From contig CAVUFH010000002.1 of the NCBI GenBank assembly GCA_963740835.1, positions 124,001 through 188,000 of the forward strand: a DNA stretch of 64,000 nt, written 5' to 3'. The number at the start of each line of letters is the position of its first letter. Positions within the stretch are counted from its first letter, which is position 1. This DNA is from CAVUFH01 sp963740835. Its GTDB lineage: Bacteria; Actinomycetota; Acidimicrobiia; IMCC26256; PALSA-610. The translations under genes were made by a program, and so were the position numbers. Below are positions 51,774-60,734 of the stretch, in pieces. The notes below the pieces were generated by a model, which did no database searches, was not told the DNA's origin, and saw nothing but the letters and a program-made list of their open reading frames with translations.

Positions 51774-54047
51774 ATGAGCACAGAGTTCGGCGGGACGATC
51801 GGCGAGACCTACGCGGACTCGCAGGCGTGGTGGCCGCCGCTCCCGAAGGCGCCGGAAGGTGCGCCGAACATCGTCATCGTGCTCCTCGACGACGTGGGCT
51901 ATGCGCAGTTCGGCTGCTACGGCTCCGACATCGCCACGCCGTGCTTCGACGAGCTCGCACAGCACGGGCGCCGCTACGCGAACTTCCACACGACTGCGCT
52001 CTGTTCCCCGACGCGCGCATGTTTGTTGACCGGCCGCAACCATCATTCGAACGGCATGGCGCGCGTGACCGAGCTCGCGGCCGGCTTCCCCGGTTACAAC
52101 GCGACGATCCCAAAGGAGAATGGGTTCCTCTCGGAGATCCTCGTGCGCAGCGGCTACGCCACGTACGCAGTCGGGAAGTGGCACCTCACGCCCGGCGCGC
52201 AGACGACGATGGGCAGTCCTCGTGAACGCTGGCCGCTCGGCCGCGGCTTCGAGCGCTACTACGGATTCATGGGCGGGGAGACTGATCAATTCCACCCCGA
52301 CCTCGTCTACGACAATCACCCGGTCGCGCCGCCGCGTACTCCGGAGGAGGGCTACCACCTCACCGAGGACCTGACCGACAAGGCCATTCTGTTCCTCAAG
52401 GACCTGCGCGCGACAGCACCCGAGAAGCCCTTCTTCCTCTGGTTCACGCCGGGCGCGTGTCACGCGCCGCACCAGGCGCCGCGGGAGTACATCGACCGCT
52501 ACCGCGGGCAGTTCGACATGGGGTGGGACCGTTGGCGCGACGCGGTGTTCGCGCGGCAGCTCGAGTCCGGGCTGCTGCGGCCGGGGACGCAGCTCTCTGA
52601 GCGACCGTCGTGGGTGCCGCCATGGGACTCGCTGACGGCCGAGGAGCAGCGCGTCGCCGCCCGCATGATGGAAGTGTTCGCAGGCTTCCTCACGCACACC
52701 GACGCGGAGGTCGCCCGCCTCGTCGACTTCATCGCCGAGCTGGGCGAGCTCGACGACACGGTTGTGCTCGTGATGAGCGACAACGGGGCGTCGGCCGAAG
52801 GTGGCGCGCGGGGCTCCTTCAACGAGCAGTACTTCTTCAACCTCGTGCCCGAGAGCCTCCAGGAGAACCTGCGCCGCATCGACGACCTCGGTGGTCCACT
52901 GGCCAACAACCACTATCCCTGGGGCTGGGCGTGGGCGGGGAACACGCCGCTCAAGCGGTTCAAGCGCGATACGCACGAGGGTGGCGTGGCCGATCCGCTG
53001 ATCGTGCACTGGCCGAACGGGATCGGTACCGACGGTGCGACGCGTGATCACTACGTGCACGCGATCGACGTGATGCCGACGCTGCTCGACCTCATCGGCA
53101 TCGACCCGCCCGACATCATCGCGGGTGTGCAGCAGAGCGCGATCGAAGGTGTGAGCTTCGCGCCCACGCTCACCAACGCATCGGCATCCAGCGCGCACGT
53201 CACCCAGTACTACGAGATGCTCGGATCCCGCGCGCTGTATCAAGACGGTTGGAAGGCAGTGGCGTTCCACACGCCGCCGTTCATCAACTACGACGGCACC
53301 GACACGCGCAAGCCGTTCGTCGATGACAAGTGGGAGCTGTACCACGTCGCGGAGGACTTCGCCGAGGTCCACGACCTCGCGGCTGAACTGCCCGAGAAGT
53401 TGACCGAGCTGCAGCAGCTGTGGTGGCAGGAAGCGGCGAAGTACCAGGTGCTGCCGCTGAACAACGAGCCCGGTCGCTTCGGTGACGCACGCTACCGCCG
53501 CGATCACTACGAGCTGTACGGCGGGATCGGGCCGCTCCCCGAAGCGATCGCGCCCAACCTCCGCAACCGTTCCTTCACGATCGCGGCCGCGCTCGACATC
53601 CCGCCGACGGGGGAGACGGACGGTGTGATCGTCGCGCACGGCTCCCACGCGGGCGGCTACGTCGCGTACCTCCGCGATCGACGGCTTCACTATGCGTACA
53701 ACTTCGTCGGTACCGAGATCACCACGATCTCGGCCACCGCGGTATTGCCCGTGGGTCCCGTCGTCGCGCGCATCGTGTTCACCCGCGCCGAAGGCGATCG
53801 CGGCGGCCGCGTCGAGCTGTTCTACGACGATGCGCCGGTCGGCATCGGACGCGTCGAGCGCACCACACTGCTCACGTACGGCACGCCCGGCTTCGCGGTC
53901 GGGTATCAGCCCGTGAGCCCCATCGTTGCCGAGCTGTCGGGGCGAGCGGAAATACCGCACGACGTCCTCGGCCACGTCGTCATCGACACGCGCGGTCGCG
54001 ACCCGATCCGGGATCCCGAAGCGCGCGCCGACCTCGCCACGCAGTAG
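51774..54047 (+). CDS. Arylsulfatase family protein
   Basis: A 757-residue sulfatase. The metal ligands D39-D40 lie in IVIVLLDDVGYAQFGCYG, and the formylglycine motif CSPTRACLLTGR (C77 as the modified residue) is complete, followed by KWHLTPG and the HAPHQAP metal/sulfate-binding block. The C-terminal 200 residues form an extra beta-domain (SHAGGYVAYLRDRRLHYAYN), seen in large arylsulfatases. No signal peptide, so it is probably cytoplasmic. The activating enzyme FGE is not in the window. ATG at 51774 with GGGAGG upstream. Confidence 0.9.
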   Translation: MSTEFGGTIGETYADSQAWWPPLPKAPEGAPNIVIVLLDDVGYAQFGCYGSDIATPCFDELAQHGRRYANFHTTALCSPTRACLLTGRNHHSNGMARVTELAAGFPGYNATIPKENGFLSEILVRSGYATYAVGKWHLTPGAQTTMGSPRERWPLGRGFERYYGFMGGETDQFHPDLVYDNHPVAPPRTPEEGYHLTEDLTDKAILFLKDLRATAPEKPFFLWFTPGACHAPHQAPREYIDRYRGQFDMGWDRWRDAVFARQLESGLLRPGTQLSERPSWVPPWDSLTAEEQRVAARMMEVFAGFLTHTDAEVARLVDFIAELGELDDTVVLVMSDNGASAEGGARGSFNEQYFFNLVPESLQENLRRIDDLGGPLANNHYPWGWAWAGNTPLKRFKRDTHEGGVADPLIVHWPNGIGTDGATRDHYVHAIDVMPTLLDLIGIDPPDIIAGVQQSAIEGVSFAPTLTNASASSAHVTQYYEMLGSRALYQDGWKAVAFHTPPFINYDGTDTRKPFVDDKWELYHVAEDFAEVHDLAAELPEKLTELQQLWWQEAAKYQVLPLNNEPGRFGDARYRRDHYELYGGIGPLPEAIAPNLRNRSFTIAAALDIPPTGETDGVIVAHGSHAGGYVAYLRDRRLHYAYNFVGTEITTISATAVLPVGPVVARIVFTRAEGDRGGRVELFYDDAPVGIGRVERTTLLTYGTPGFAVGYQPVSPIVAELSGRAEIPHDVLGHVVIDTRGRDPIRDPEARADLATQ

Positions 54048-54133
54048 CGCATCGAGCTCCCGGCATGCCGACCGACTGACCCGGTCGGCACACTGCAAGG
54101 TTGGTCGGGCGCGCTCGGGGGCACACTGACACC

Positions 54134-54484
54134 ATGGCGTCGTACTCACTGAACAAACGCGCCGTGAGTCGTGCGAGAGAGCTCATCGACGCGCACCAGT
54201 ACGTGCTCGACAGCGTCTGGGCCGACGTGCAGCCCAAGGCCGAGGACGAGAACGCGTTCCTCGATTCCCACAGCTGGGAGGAGTACGCCGAGTGGCACCT
54301 CGGGCTCACCGACGGCGCCAAGGACGAGACCAAGGCGCGGTACGCGTTCGTCTACGGAGATCTTCGGCGGGTCCACCGGATGGGCCTCATCGCCTGCCAG
54401 TACCGCGCCGCCGAGTGGCGGCACAAGGACATCGAGCTCGCCGCGCACGACCTGCTGCAGCAGCTCGACAAGACGCGGGCCTGA
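54134..54484 (+). CDS. Conserved actinobacterial protein of unknown function
   Basis: A 116-residue soluble, helix-rich protein. Conserved segments are KRAVSRARELIDAHQYVLDS, SHSWEEYAEWHLGLTDGAKD, and YRAAEWRHKDIELAAHDLLQ. Very similar short proteins are widespread in actinobacteria, but I know of no function. ATG at 54134; convergent with the sigma-factor gene with 11 bp between stops. Confidence 0.75.
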   Translation: MASYSLNKRAVSRARELIDAHQYVLDSVWADVQPKAEDENAFLDSHSWEEYAEWHLGLTDGAKDETKARYAFVYGDLRRVHRMGLIACQYRAAEWRHKDIELAAHDLLQQLDKTRA

Positions 54485-54495
54485 CCCCGACCGCC

Positions 54496-55437
54496 TCACT
54501 CCGGCGCGCCGCCGCGCCGCGGTAACAGCGACGCGACGTACGCAAGCTTCTCCGGATTGCCGATGGCGAAGAGCGTATGGATACGACCGGCTCGTTCGGT
54601 CATCGCGATCACGAAGCGCAGCTCGCCGCGCTCGAAGACGACCGCGCCCGGGGCGTCGTTGACCGACATCGTCACCATCTCGATCGACTCGCTCGCGCAC
54701 AGCGCGACGAGGAAGCGACCGATGCGCTCGCGCCCGGTGACGATCTGACGCGAAGCTCCCGCGACGAACCCGCCCGCGTCGGACCAACCGCTCACGTTCG
54801 GATCGAGGACCTCCAGCAGCGCCTCGAGGTCGCCGTTCATGCACGCCGCGACGAAGCGGTCGGTGACGCGCTGGTGCGCCGCGGCGTCGACGTCGAACCG
54901 GGGTGGCTCGCCCTCTTCGGCGATGCGCCGCCGAGCGCGGCTCGCGAGCTGGCGGCACGCGGCGGGGGAGCGACCGACGATCGCACCGACCGCGCCGAAC
55001 GACATCTGGAACACGTCGTGCAAGACGAACGCGGCCCGCTCGGCCGGCGACAGTCGCTCGAGCACGACGAGGACCGCCATGCGCACACTGTCGTCGAGCG
55101 TGACCCGATCCGCGGGATCCACGCCGATCGCAACCGGTTCGATGATCGGCTCGGGCAGCCACGGACCGACATAGGACTCTCGTCGCACCCTCGCCGAGCG
55201 CAGCTGATCGAGGCAGCGGCGGGTCGTGACCGTGACGAGCCAGCCGCGGACGTCCTCGATCGCGTCGACGTCGGCGACGAGCAGCCGCGCGAACGCGTCC
55301 TGCACCATGTCCTCGGCCTCGGTCACCGAACCGAGCATTCGGTACCCGATGTCGAGGAGGTAGCGACGGTCGTCGCGCCACGCGCGCGCGACGCGCGGAT
55401 CGTCGGACGGCGGCGGGAGGTGCGGCGTGCGTTCCAT
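54496..55437 (-). CDS. ECF sigma factor, SigJ/ECF41-like, with SnoaL-like C-domain
   Basis: A 313-residue sigma factor. Region 2 (about 15-85) includes RRYLLDIGYRMLGSVTEAED, region 4 (about 125-185) LSPAERAAFVLHDVFQMSFG. The linker keeps the ECF41 GPWLPEP motif. A C-terminal SnoaL-like domain (195-313) serves as built-in regulator in this family; at the typical DGGGK position it reads DAGGF. ECF41 sigmas usually control a neighbouring oxidoreductase/epimerase/decarboxylase gene; here only a broken aldo-keto reductase is adjacent. No anti-sigma gene is needed for this type. Confidence 0.88.
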   Translation of the reverse strand: MERTPHLPPPSDDPRVARAWRDDRRYLLDIGYRMLGSVTEAEDMVQDAFARLLVADVDAIEDVRGWLVTVTTRRCLDQLRSARVRRESYVGPWLPEPIIEPVAIGVDPADRVTLDDSVRMAVLVVLERLSPAERAAFVLHDVFQMSFGAVGAIVGRSPAACRQLASRARRRIAEEGEPPRFDVDAAAHQRVTDRFVAACMNGDLEALLEVLDPNVSGWSDAGGFVAGASRQIVTGRERIGRFLVALCASESIEMVTMSVNDAPGAVVFERGELRFVIAMTERAGRIHTLFAIGNPEKLAYVASLLPRRGGAPE

Positions 55438-55461
55438 CTGCGGCTCCGGAGTGGGATGCTC

Positions 55462-55748
55462 CTAGGACGAGACAGCTGGCTGGAGTGTGACAATCGGCGA
55501 CGCGAGCGCGTCGAGGGCGGTGCCGTCGAGTACGAGGTCGCCGGCGGCCAGGTTTTCCTCGAGGTGCGCGACCGACGAAGTGCCCGGGATCAGCAGGATG
55601 CTCGCCGACCACGCGCCGGAGCACCCCGATCGCGGCGTCGCGGTCCCCGGTGCGGGCCGAACTCGCCCGGCCCGGGAAGCTGCATCACGCCGAAGCCGAT
55701 GCGGGCGACCGGCCGGTGCGCGAGCCGGACGCGAGCCGGATCGACCAT
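55462..55748 (-). pseudogene. Aldo-keto reductase with large internal deletion
   Basis: From ATG 55748 it reads RPVARIGFGVMQLPGPGEFG, the normal AKR N-terminus. The next part (DRDAAIGVLRR) is in a second frame and the end (ILLIPGTSSVAHLEENLAAG, the normal C-terminus) in a third. About 200 central residues, including all catalytic residues, are absent. Two intact AKR genes lie at 60735 and 62161. Confidence 0.75.
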
Positions 55749-55864
55749 GCGGTCGACGGTATCCGTTCCAAACGGAACGGCCGCTCCGATTACACTCAGA
55801 GAACCGGAATGCCCCTTCCACTTACCTGACGCCCTGCCCGCCGCTGCGAACTCCAGGAACCGCG

Positions 55865-57511
55865 ATGTCCCCGACTGATGCCGTCGTGTCCGCGCCGGCC
55901 GAACCTCAGCTGTACGACCGGCGCTGGTGGGCACTGGCGGTGTTGTGCCTCAGCCTGCTGATCGTCTTCGTCGGGAACTCGAGTCTCAACGTCGCGATCC
56001 CGACGTTGTCCCGCGACCTCCACGCCACCGAGTCCCAGCTGCAATGGGTCGTCGCGATCTATTCGCTCGTGTTCGCGGGCCTGCTGTTCACGACGGGGGC
56101 GATCGGAGACCGCTTCGGCCGCAAGGGCGCACTCCAATCCGGGCTCGTCCTGTTCCTCTTCGGCGCGATCCTGGCGACCGAATCGACGGAGATGTGGCAG
56201 CTGATCGGCAGCCGCGCGGTGATGGGCGCGGCCGGCGCGCTGATCATGCCGTCGACGTTGTCGATCATCATCAACATCTTCCCGCCGCACGAGCGGCCCA
56301 AAGCCATCGCGATCTGGGCGAGCATCACCGGTGCCGCGGGCGCGCTGGGACCGGTCGCGAGTGGCTACCTGCTCGGCCATTTCTGGTACGGGTCGGTCTT
56401 CCTGATCAACGTGCCGATCATCATCGTCGCACTCGTGGCCGGGAAGTTCTTCGTGCCCAAGTCGCGCGATCCCGAGGAAGCGAGCCTCGATCCGATCGGC
56501 GCGTTCCTGTCGATCGTCGGCATCGTCGCGCTCGTCTACGGGTTGATCGAAGCACCCGACAAGGGGTGGGCGAGCGCCGCCACCTTGATCGCGCTCGCAG
56601 TCGCGGTGGTAGTCCTCGCGCTGTTCGTGGCGTGGGAGCTGCACACCGACGAGCCCATGCTCGACATGCACTTCTTCCGCAACCCCGCGTTCAGCACGGG
56701 AACGGGCGGGATGATCCTGGTGTTCGTGTCCATGTACGGCGTGATGTTCCTCATCTCGCAGTACTTCCAGCTCGTGCTCGGCTATACCCCACTCACGGCC
56801 GCGCTCCGCCTGTTGCCGATCGCGCTCATCATGCTCGTCGTCGCGCCGTTCACGCCGCGGCTCAGCGCCCGTTTCGGTGCCCACCGCACGGTGTCGTTCG
56901 GGATGCTGAGCATCGCCGGCGGCCTCGCCCTCTTCACCCTGCTGACGCCGCACACGTCGTACGCGTACGTCGTGGTCTGCGTTGTCCCGCTCACCGCCGG
57001 TATCGCGCTGTCGATGTCGCCGATGACCGCGTCGATCATGATGGCGGTGCCCGCGCGCCGGGCCGGTGCCGGTTCGGCGATGAACGACGCGACGCGCGAG
57101 CTCGGCGCGGCGCTCGGCATCGCGGTGCTCGGCAGCGTCGCCGCGTCGAAGTACGCGAGCAAGATCGCGCCGTTCCTGCGCGGGCTCAGCCCCGCCGACA
57201 AGTCCGCGGCGACCACGTCGATCGCCGGCGCGCATCGTGTGGCCGCGACCTTGCCGAGGCCGGCCCAGAACGTGTTGACCGCGGCGGCCGACCACGCGTT
57301 CGTCGGCGGCATCCATCTCGCGGTCACGGTCGGTGCGATCCTCGCGCTCATCAGTGCCGGGATCGTCTATCGGTACCTGCCGCATTCGATGGTGGCCGAA
57401 GGCGCGATGCGCGGGCCGGTCGAATCGGTCGAGGACGCGGCCGAGCTCGGGATCGCCGGCGTACCGCCTCTGTTCGCCGACAACCTCGACGACGCCGAAC
57501 GCTCGGCCTGA
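55865..57511 (+). CDS. MFS transporter, DHA2 (14-helix) family
   Basis: A 548-residue exporter of the drug:H+ antiporter type, likely for a small hydrophobic molecule. The family motifs are clear: LSLLIVFVGNSSLNVAIPTL (motif D1), GAIGDRFGRKGALQSG (motif A), and SITGAAGALGPVASGYLLG (motif C). About 14 helices, then a hydrophilic tail ending in acidic residues. The ATG at 55865 is the first in a conserved place; 116 bp upstream separates it from the AKR relic. Confidence 0.9.
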   Translation: MSPTDAVVSAPAEPQLYDRRWWALAVLCLSLLIVFVGNSSLNVAIPTLSRDLHATESQLQWVVAIYSLVFAGLLFTTGAIGDRFGRKGALQSGLVLFLFGAILATESTEMWQLIGSRAVMGAAGALIMPSTLSIIINIFPPHERPKAIAIWASITGAAGALGPVASGYLLGHFWYGSVFLINVPIIIVALVAGKFFVPKSRDPEEASLDPIGAFLSIVGIVALVYGLIEAPDKGWASAATLIALAVAVVVLALFVAWELHTDEPMLDMHFFRNPAFSTGTGGMILVFVSMYGVMFLISQYFQLVLGYTPLTAALRLLPIALIMLVVAPFTPRLSARFGAHRTVSFGMLSIAGGLALFTLLTPHTSYAYVVVCVVPLTAGIALSMSPMTASIMMAVPARRAGAGSAMNDATRELGAALGIAVLGSVAASKYASKIAPFLRGLSPADKSAATTSIAGAHRVAATLPRPAQNVLTAAADHAFVGGIHLAVTVGAILALISAGIVYRYLPHSMVAEGAMRGPVESVEDAAELGIAGVPPLFADNLDDAERSA

Positions 57512-57560
57512 GCGCGTGCGATCGCGCGCCGGCGTGAGCAACTCCGGCTAGAACTGCAGC

Positions 57561-58073
57561 ATGGGTCAGGGAGACAGCGAGCTCGCACCCGAGGATCTCG
57601 ACGACGAGCGCGATCGCGACGAGCTCCGCGATCGCTACTACGGCCTGCTGCAGGAGCTGCGTGTCGTCCTGCCAGGTGTGCAGGTGCTCGTCGCGTTCCT
57701 GCTCACCGTGCCGTTCGCCCAAGGCTTCGGCCAGCTCGACAACCTCGGCCGCGGCCTGTTCGGCGCCGCATTGCTCTTCACGATCCTCTCCGCGATCGCC
57801 TTCATCTCGCCGACCGCGATGCACCGGTTCGGGCACCGGACCGCGCGCGGTCAACGTCTGCGCGTGAGCATCGTCATGACTCGCGTGGGCTTGCTGTGCC
57901 TCGGCATCGGGATGGCCCTTGCACTGCTCGTCGTGTCCCGTTACCTCTTCGCGCCGGCCGTGACGGTGTTGATCGTCGGCGTCACCGTGGCGGCGATGAT
58001 GACGTTCTGGATCATCGTGCCGCGAATCCTCCGCGGCGACGACGAGAGTGATCGGAGCCGTCGTGGGGCATGA
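57561..58073 (+). CDS. DUF6328-like membrane protein
   Basis: A 170-residue protein with an acidic N-terminus (1-30) and four helices (about 37-55, 63-83, 104-124, 130-152). YYGLLQELRVVLPGVQVLVA and PFAQGFGQLDNLGRGLFGAA match the DUF6328 group of actinobacteria. No function is known. Its stop overlaps the next small gene (ATGA). Confidence 0.75.
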   Translation: MGQGDSELAPEDLDDERDRDELRDRYYGLLQELRVVLPGVQVLVAFLLTVPFAQGFGQLDNLGRGLFGAALLFTILSAIAFISPTAMHRFGHRTARGQRLRVSIVMTRVGLLCLGIGMALALLVVSRYLFAPAVTVLIVGVTVAAMMTFWIIVPRILRGDDESDRSRRGA

Positions 58074-58237
58074 AGAAGGAGCCGCGACGAGGAGGGCCTT
58101 CTGTGAGCGACACCGAGCTGGTGCACGTCGAGCTGATCGCCGAGCGACCTCGACGGCACCGCGGCCGGCGCGGGCTGCTGGTGTTGCTGCTGGTTGTCGC
58201 GCTCGCGTTGACGGTCGCGATTCGGCGTCGTTCCTAG
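58070..58237 (+). CDS. Small membrane protein, partner of the DUF6328 gene
   Basis: ATG at 58070 overlaps the previous stop; an alternative GTG at 58103 has GGAGGG at the right distance, giving 55 or 44 residues. It ends with one helix, RGLLVLLLVVALALTVAI, and RRRS. The stop TAG (58235-58237) and that of the opposite-strand kinase-like gene share one CTAG, an economical convergence that supports both. Unrecognised. Confidence 0.5.
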   Translation: MKKEPRRGGPSVSDTELVHVELIAERPRRHRGRRGLLVLLLVVALALTVAIRRRS

Positions 58238-58608
58238 CTGCCGGTCAACCGGCCACCGGTCGAGATCTCGGCCCAGATGCACTTGCCCTCGGGGGTCGGC
58301 GTCACGCCCCAGTCCGCGGCAAGCGTGTCGACGATTCGCAACCCGCGTGACGCGGGTGTGGGGCGACCGACGTCCGCGCGGTGATCATGCACGGCCACGT
58401 GCAGCCCCGATTCGGTGCCGCGCACCTCGAGGCGCACCGGTGGTGCACCGTGCAGGATCGCGTTGGTGACGAGTTCCGACGCGACGACCTGCGCCGCGAA
58501 GAGCGCGTCGCCGAGATCGGCGAACTCGGACTCGAGGACGGCTCGCGCCCGTTGCGGCGCGTGGACATCCGGGGACAACTCGATGTCGAGCTCTCGTTCG
58601 AACGCCAC
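58234..58608 (-). CDS. Anti-sigma/serine kinase-like ATP-binding protein (RsbW/SpoIIAB-like)
   Basis: A 124-residue HATPase_c protein with the N-box ASELVTNAILHG (about 44-55), the DHRADVGRPTP segment in place of the usual D-x-G-x-G motif, and RGLRIVDTLAADWGV as the final block. Such proteins bind an anti-anti-sigma (STAS) partner and a sigma, or act as stand-alone regulators. A STAS gene lies 1 kb away (59664) and a GAF-ANTAR gene between, so a partner-switching set is probable. GTG start at 58608. Confidence 0.85.
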   Translation of the reverse strand: MAFERELDIELSPDVHAPQRARAVLESEFADLGDALFAAQVVASELVTNAILHGAPPVRLEVRGTESGLHVAVHDHRADVGRPTPASRGLRIVDTLAADWGVTPTPEGKCIWAEISTGGRLTGS

Positions 58609-58659
58609 ACGGATTTGTTCCGCCGGTGCGGGCTGCGTGAAACGGATCGTGTTTCTCGG

Positions 58660-59400
58660 CTATACCCGGCTGCGAGTGGTCTCCTCCGGATCCGCCGGCG
58701 GGATCTGGAGCCGGGACTCCACGACCGCACTCGCCACTTCGCGGAGGGGACGGCGCTCGTTGCGTGCGTAGCGGCGCAGGCGGGCGAAGGCGTCGTCGAT
58801 CGTGACGCTGTTCGCGTTCGCGAGCATTCCCTTGGCCTGCTCGATGACGATCCGGCTCGCGAGCGCCTCCTGCAACTGCTCTCGGGTGCGCTCGGCCTGC
58901 TCGAGTTGCGACGCGTTGACGACGTAGCCGACGGCCATGTCGGCGAGGACGCGTGCCACCCGCACTTCGCCATCGGACCACTGGCGCGCCCGTTCGTCGT
59001 AGATGTTCAGGCTCCCCAGGCGGCGGTCTTCGGACACGAGTGGGATGGCGACGACCGAGCGGAAGGGCGCGGACCGCAAGGTCGGGAGCAGCTCCGGCCA
59101 GCGGACCTCTTGGTCGAGGTCGGCGGACAGGACGACATCACCCTGCTGCGACGCGTCGATGCACGGTCCTTCTTGCAGGTGCTCTTGCTGCCTCTCGGCG
59201 GGGATGAGCGCGTCGGAGGACGCGGTGACGAATCGGAGCTGGTTCTCCTCGTCGAGGATCGACACACCCGCTCCCGTCACGTCCAGCACGGCTGTGACGT
59301 TCTCGGTGAGCTGCGCGAGCACGTCGCCGATCGAATACCTCCCCGACAGCGTGCGCGCGAAGTCGGACAGCACTTGCAGGAGCAACTCTGGATTCGCCAC
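58660..59400 (-). CDS. GAF-ANTAR sensor/antiterminator
   Basis: A 246-residue protein. GAF domain (about 25-160) with DVTGAGVSILDEENQLRFVT and EGPCIDASQQGDVVL; a coiled coil; then the ANTAR domain (about 175-230) with ASRIVIEQAKGMLANANSVT and DDAFARLRRYARNERRPLRE. ANTAR binds paired RNA hairpins to stop termination. Signal unknown. GTG start. It is upstream of the RsbW-like gene in the same direction (51 bp apart). Confidence 0.9.
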   Translation of the reverse strand: MANPELLLQVLSDFARTLSGRYSIGDVLAQLTENVTAVLDVTGAGVSILDEENQLRFVTASSDALIPAERQQEHLQEGPCIDASQQGDVVLSADLDQEVRWPELLPTLRSAPFRSVVAIPLVSEDRRLGSLNIYDERARQWSDGEVRVARVLADMAVGYVVNASQLEQAERTREQLQEALASRIVIEQAKGMLANANSVTIDDAFARLRRYARNERRPLREVASAVVESRLQIPPADPEETTRSRV

Positions 59401-59612
59401 TGGTCGCTTGCCGATCGGTCCGGGAAGGAGCCGATGGCCTCATTGAGCAGTTGGACGCACTCATCGCCACTGCGCACGCGACCCTCGGTTGGGAGGTCGG
59501 CAGGCGCGCCGCTCTCCACGTAAACGCGAGGTTCTGGGCGTTCGGGACGATGGTATCCCACGGGCGCGAGCGGTATGTTGAGGGAGCCTCCCGGACCCTG
59601 AGTGCGCGCCGA

Positions 59613-59642
59613 AAGCCGCGCACGCGGAAGCCGCGCACGCGG
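59613..59642. repeat. 15-bp direct repeat in front of the STAS gene
   Basis: Two adjacent AAGCCGCGCACGCGG copies (59613-59627 and 59628-59642), 21 bp upstream of the STAS start in a 263-bp gap that otherwise shows no gene. Confidence 0.85.
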
Positions 59643-59663
59643 AACACATCAGCGAGGCTGGCA

Positions 59664-60047
59664 ATGGTGCGTTCGTACGAGCAGACGAGTGACCCCGACG
59701 GGCGCCGCCGCGATCGTCCCCGCCCGGATCGTTCGCGGGTCGAGATCGAGCCGGTGCACTGGGACGGTCAGGGCCGGTTGGCGCTCATCGGCGAGATCGA
59801 CATCGCCAACGTGGCGGATGCCGAAGCGGCGCTGTCGCCAATCGCCGCGTCCGGCACGCCGCTCGTGCTGGACCTCGTCGGGCTGACCTACTGCGACTCC
59901 CAGGGCGTTGCGATGTTGTTCCGCCTGGCCCGCCAGGCACGCGACAGCGGCGGCGCGCTCACGGTTGCGAATCCGCAGGGCATCGTGTCCCGCGTCTTCG
60001 AGATCACGCGCCTCGACGAAGCCGTCGACGTCATCATCGACCTCTGA
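59664..60047 (+). CDS. STAS-domain anti-anti-sigma factor
   Basis: A 127-residue STAS protein: VEIEPVHWDGQGRLALIGEI, DIANVADAEAAL, and the switch loop LVGLTYCDSQGVAMLFRLAR, where Ser of DSQG is the likely phosphorylation site. It should bind an RsbW-type kinase; the best candidate is the gene at 58234-58608. ATG at 59664, GAGG about 8 nt upstream; the longer frame from 59451 only adds the repeat region. Confidence 0.85.
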   Translation: MVRSYEQTSDPDGRRRDRPRPDRSRVEIEPVHWDGQGRLALIGEIDIANVADAEAALSPIAASGTPLVLDLVGLTYCDSQGVAMLFRLARQARDSGGALTVANPQGIVSRVFEITRLDEAVDVIIDL

Positions 60048-60293
60048 GTCCGGCCCGACCCTTGGTCTGATCGCTCCCGTCTCGTTGACTCGACGCGACT
60101 TGCTGTTCACCCGGCGGTGGTCACATCGCGGTGCTTCACCGATGTCAACGAAAGGGTCGATGCATGAGCAGGTTCCGAAACGCGGGTCCGCAAGCCGCGA
60201 ACGTGGTCGGCATCACCAACCAGACCGAACTGTTCCACACGATGAGCCGCGCGCTCGGTCTCGAGGAACGGACACGGAAGACCGCTACCCGGA
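60048..60293. other. Gap behind the STAS gene with no convincing gene
   Basis: Three frames are open. That from ATG 60164 (MSRFRNAGPQAANVVGITNQ) has G/C-rich third positions over about 40 codons, but it runs through the hairpin at 60294 and antisense into the next gene. It may be the start of a decayed gene. Nothing else is seen. Confidence 0.25.
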
Positions 60294-60331
60294 CGAGGGT
60301 GGGACCGGTGTTGGCACCGGTCCCACCCTCG
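60294..60331. terminator. 17-bp perfect hairpin
   Basis: GAGGGTGGGACCGGTG (60295-60310) pairs fully with CACCGGTCCCACCCTC (60315-60330), plus an outer C-G pair; loop TTGG. No U tract. It lies between plus-strand STAS-side transcription and a minus-strand gene, so a two-way terminator is likely. Confidence 0.7.
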
Positions 60332-60370
60332 AAATGGTCCGGTGATGCGCGCGTGCGCTCGCAACGGTTG

Positions 60371-60580
60371 CTAGCTGGCGAGCCGTTCGCGCGCGGCTCG
60401 CTCCACGAAAATCGGGACGAACGTTTGGATGCGCGAATCGGCGCGGCGGCGTTCGAACTCGTCGCGAACGGCTGCTTCGACCGTGTCGCGCGGTTGACGG
60501 AGCGTTGCCGTGAGTCGATCGGTGGTCACGCGGACGATCGAGTCGTCGTCGCTCGTGCTGACCGGTTGCTCTTCCGACAT
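60371..60580 (-). CDS. Small three-helix conserved protein
   Basis: A 69-residue protein from ATG 60580 (AGGGG upstream); the open frame reaches 60673. The conserved part is DSIVRVTTDRLTATLRQPRD and VEAAVRDEFERRRADSRIQT, ending FVPIFVERAARERL. Proteins of this pattern are common small actinobacterial ORFs with no known role. It reads toward the 60294 hairpin. Confidence 0.6.
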   Translation of the reverse strand: MSEEQPVSTSDDDSIVRVTTDRLTATLRQPRDTVEAAVRDEFERRRADSRIQTFVPIFVERAARERLAS

Positions 60581-60734
60581 CGCTGCGCCCCTGGCCATTC
60601 CCTGCGGAGCCGTCCGCTCATCGGATCGGCTGCGAAGGTGCTCGTTGTAGGCGCGCCGGGGTGTCGCGGACAAGCCCCGAACCCGGAATCGGTGATTTCT
60701 TCACGGCCCCGAAACGCGCGCCGGGGGCGTGCAG

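Noticed and set aside
60141..60345. 67-residue plus-strand ORF ending after the hairpin
   Set aside because: Third codon positions are not G/C-rich, the product is low-complexity, and the hairpin lies inside it.
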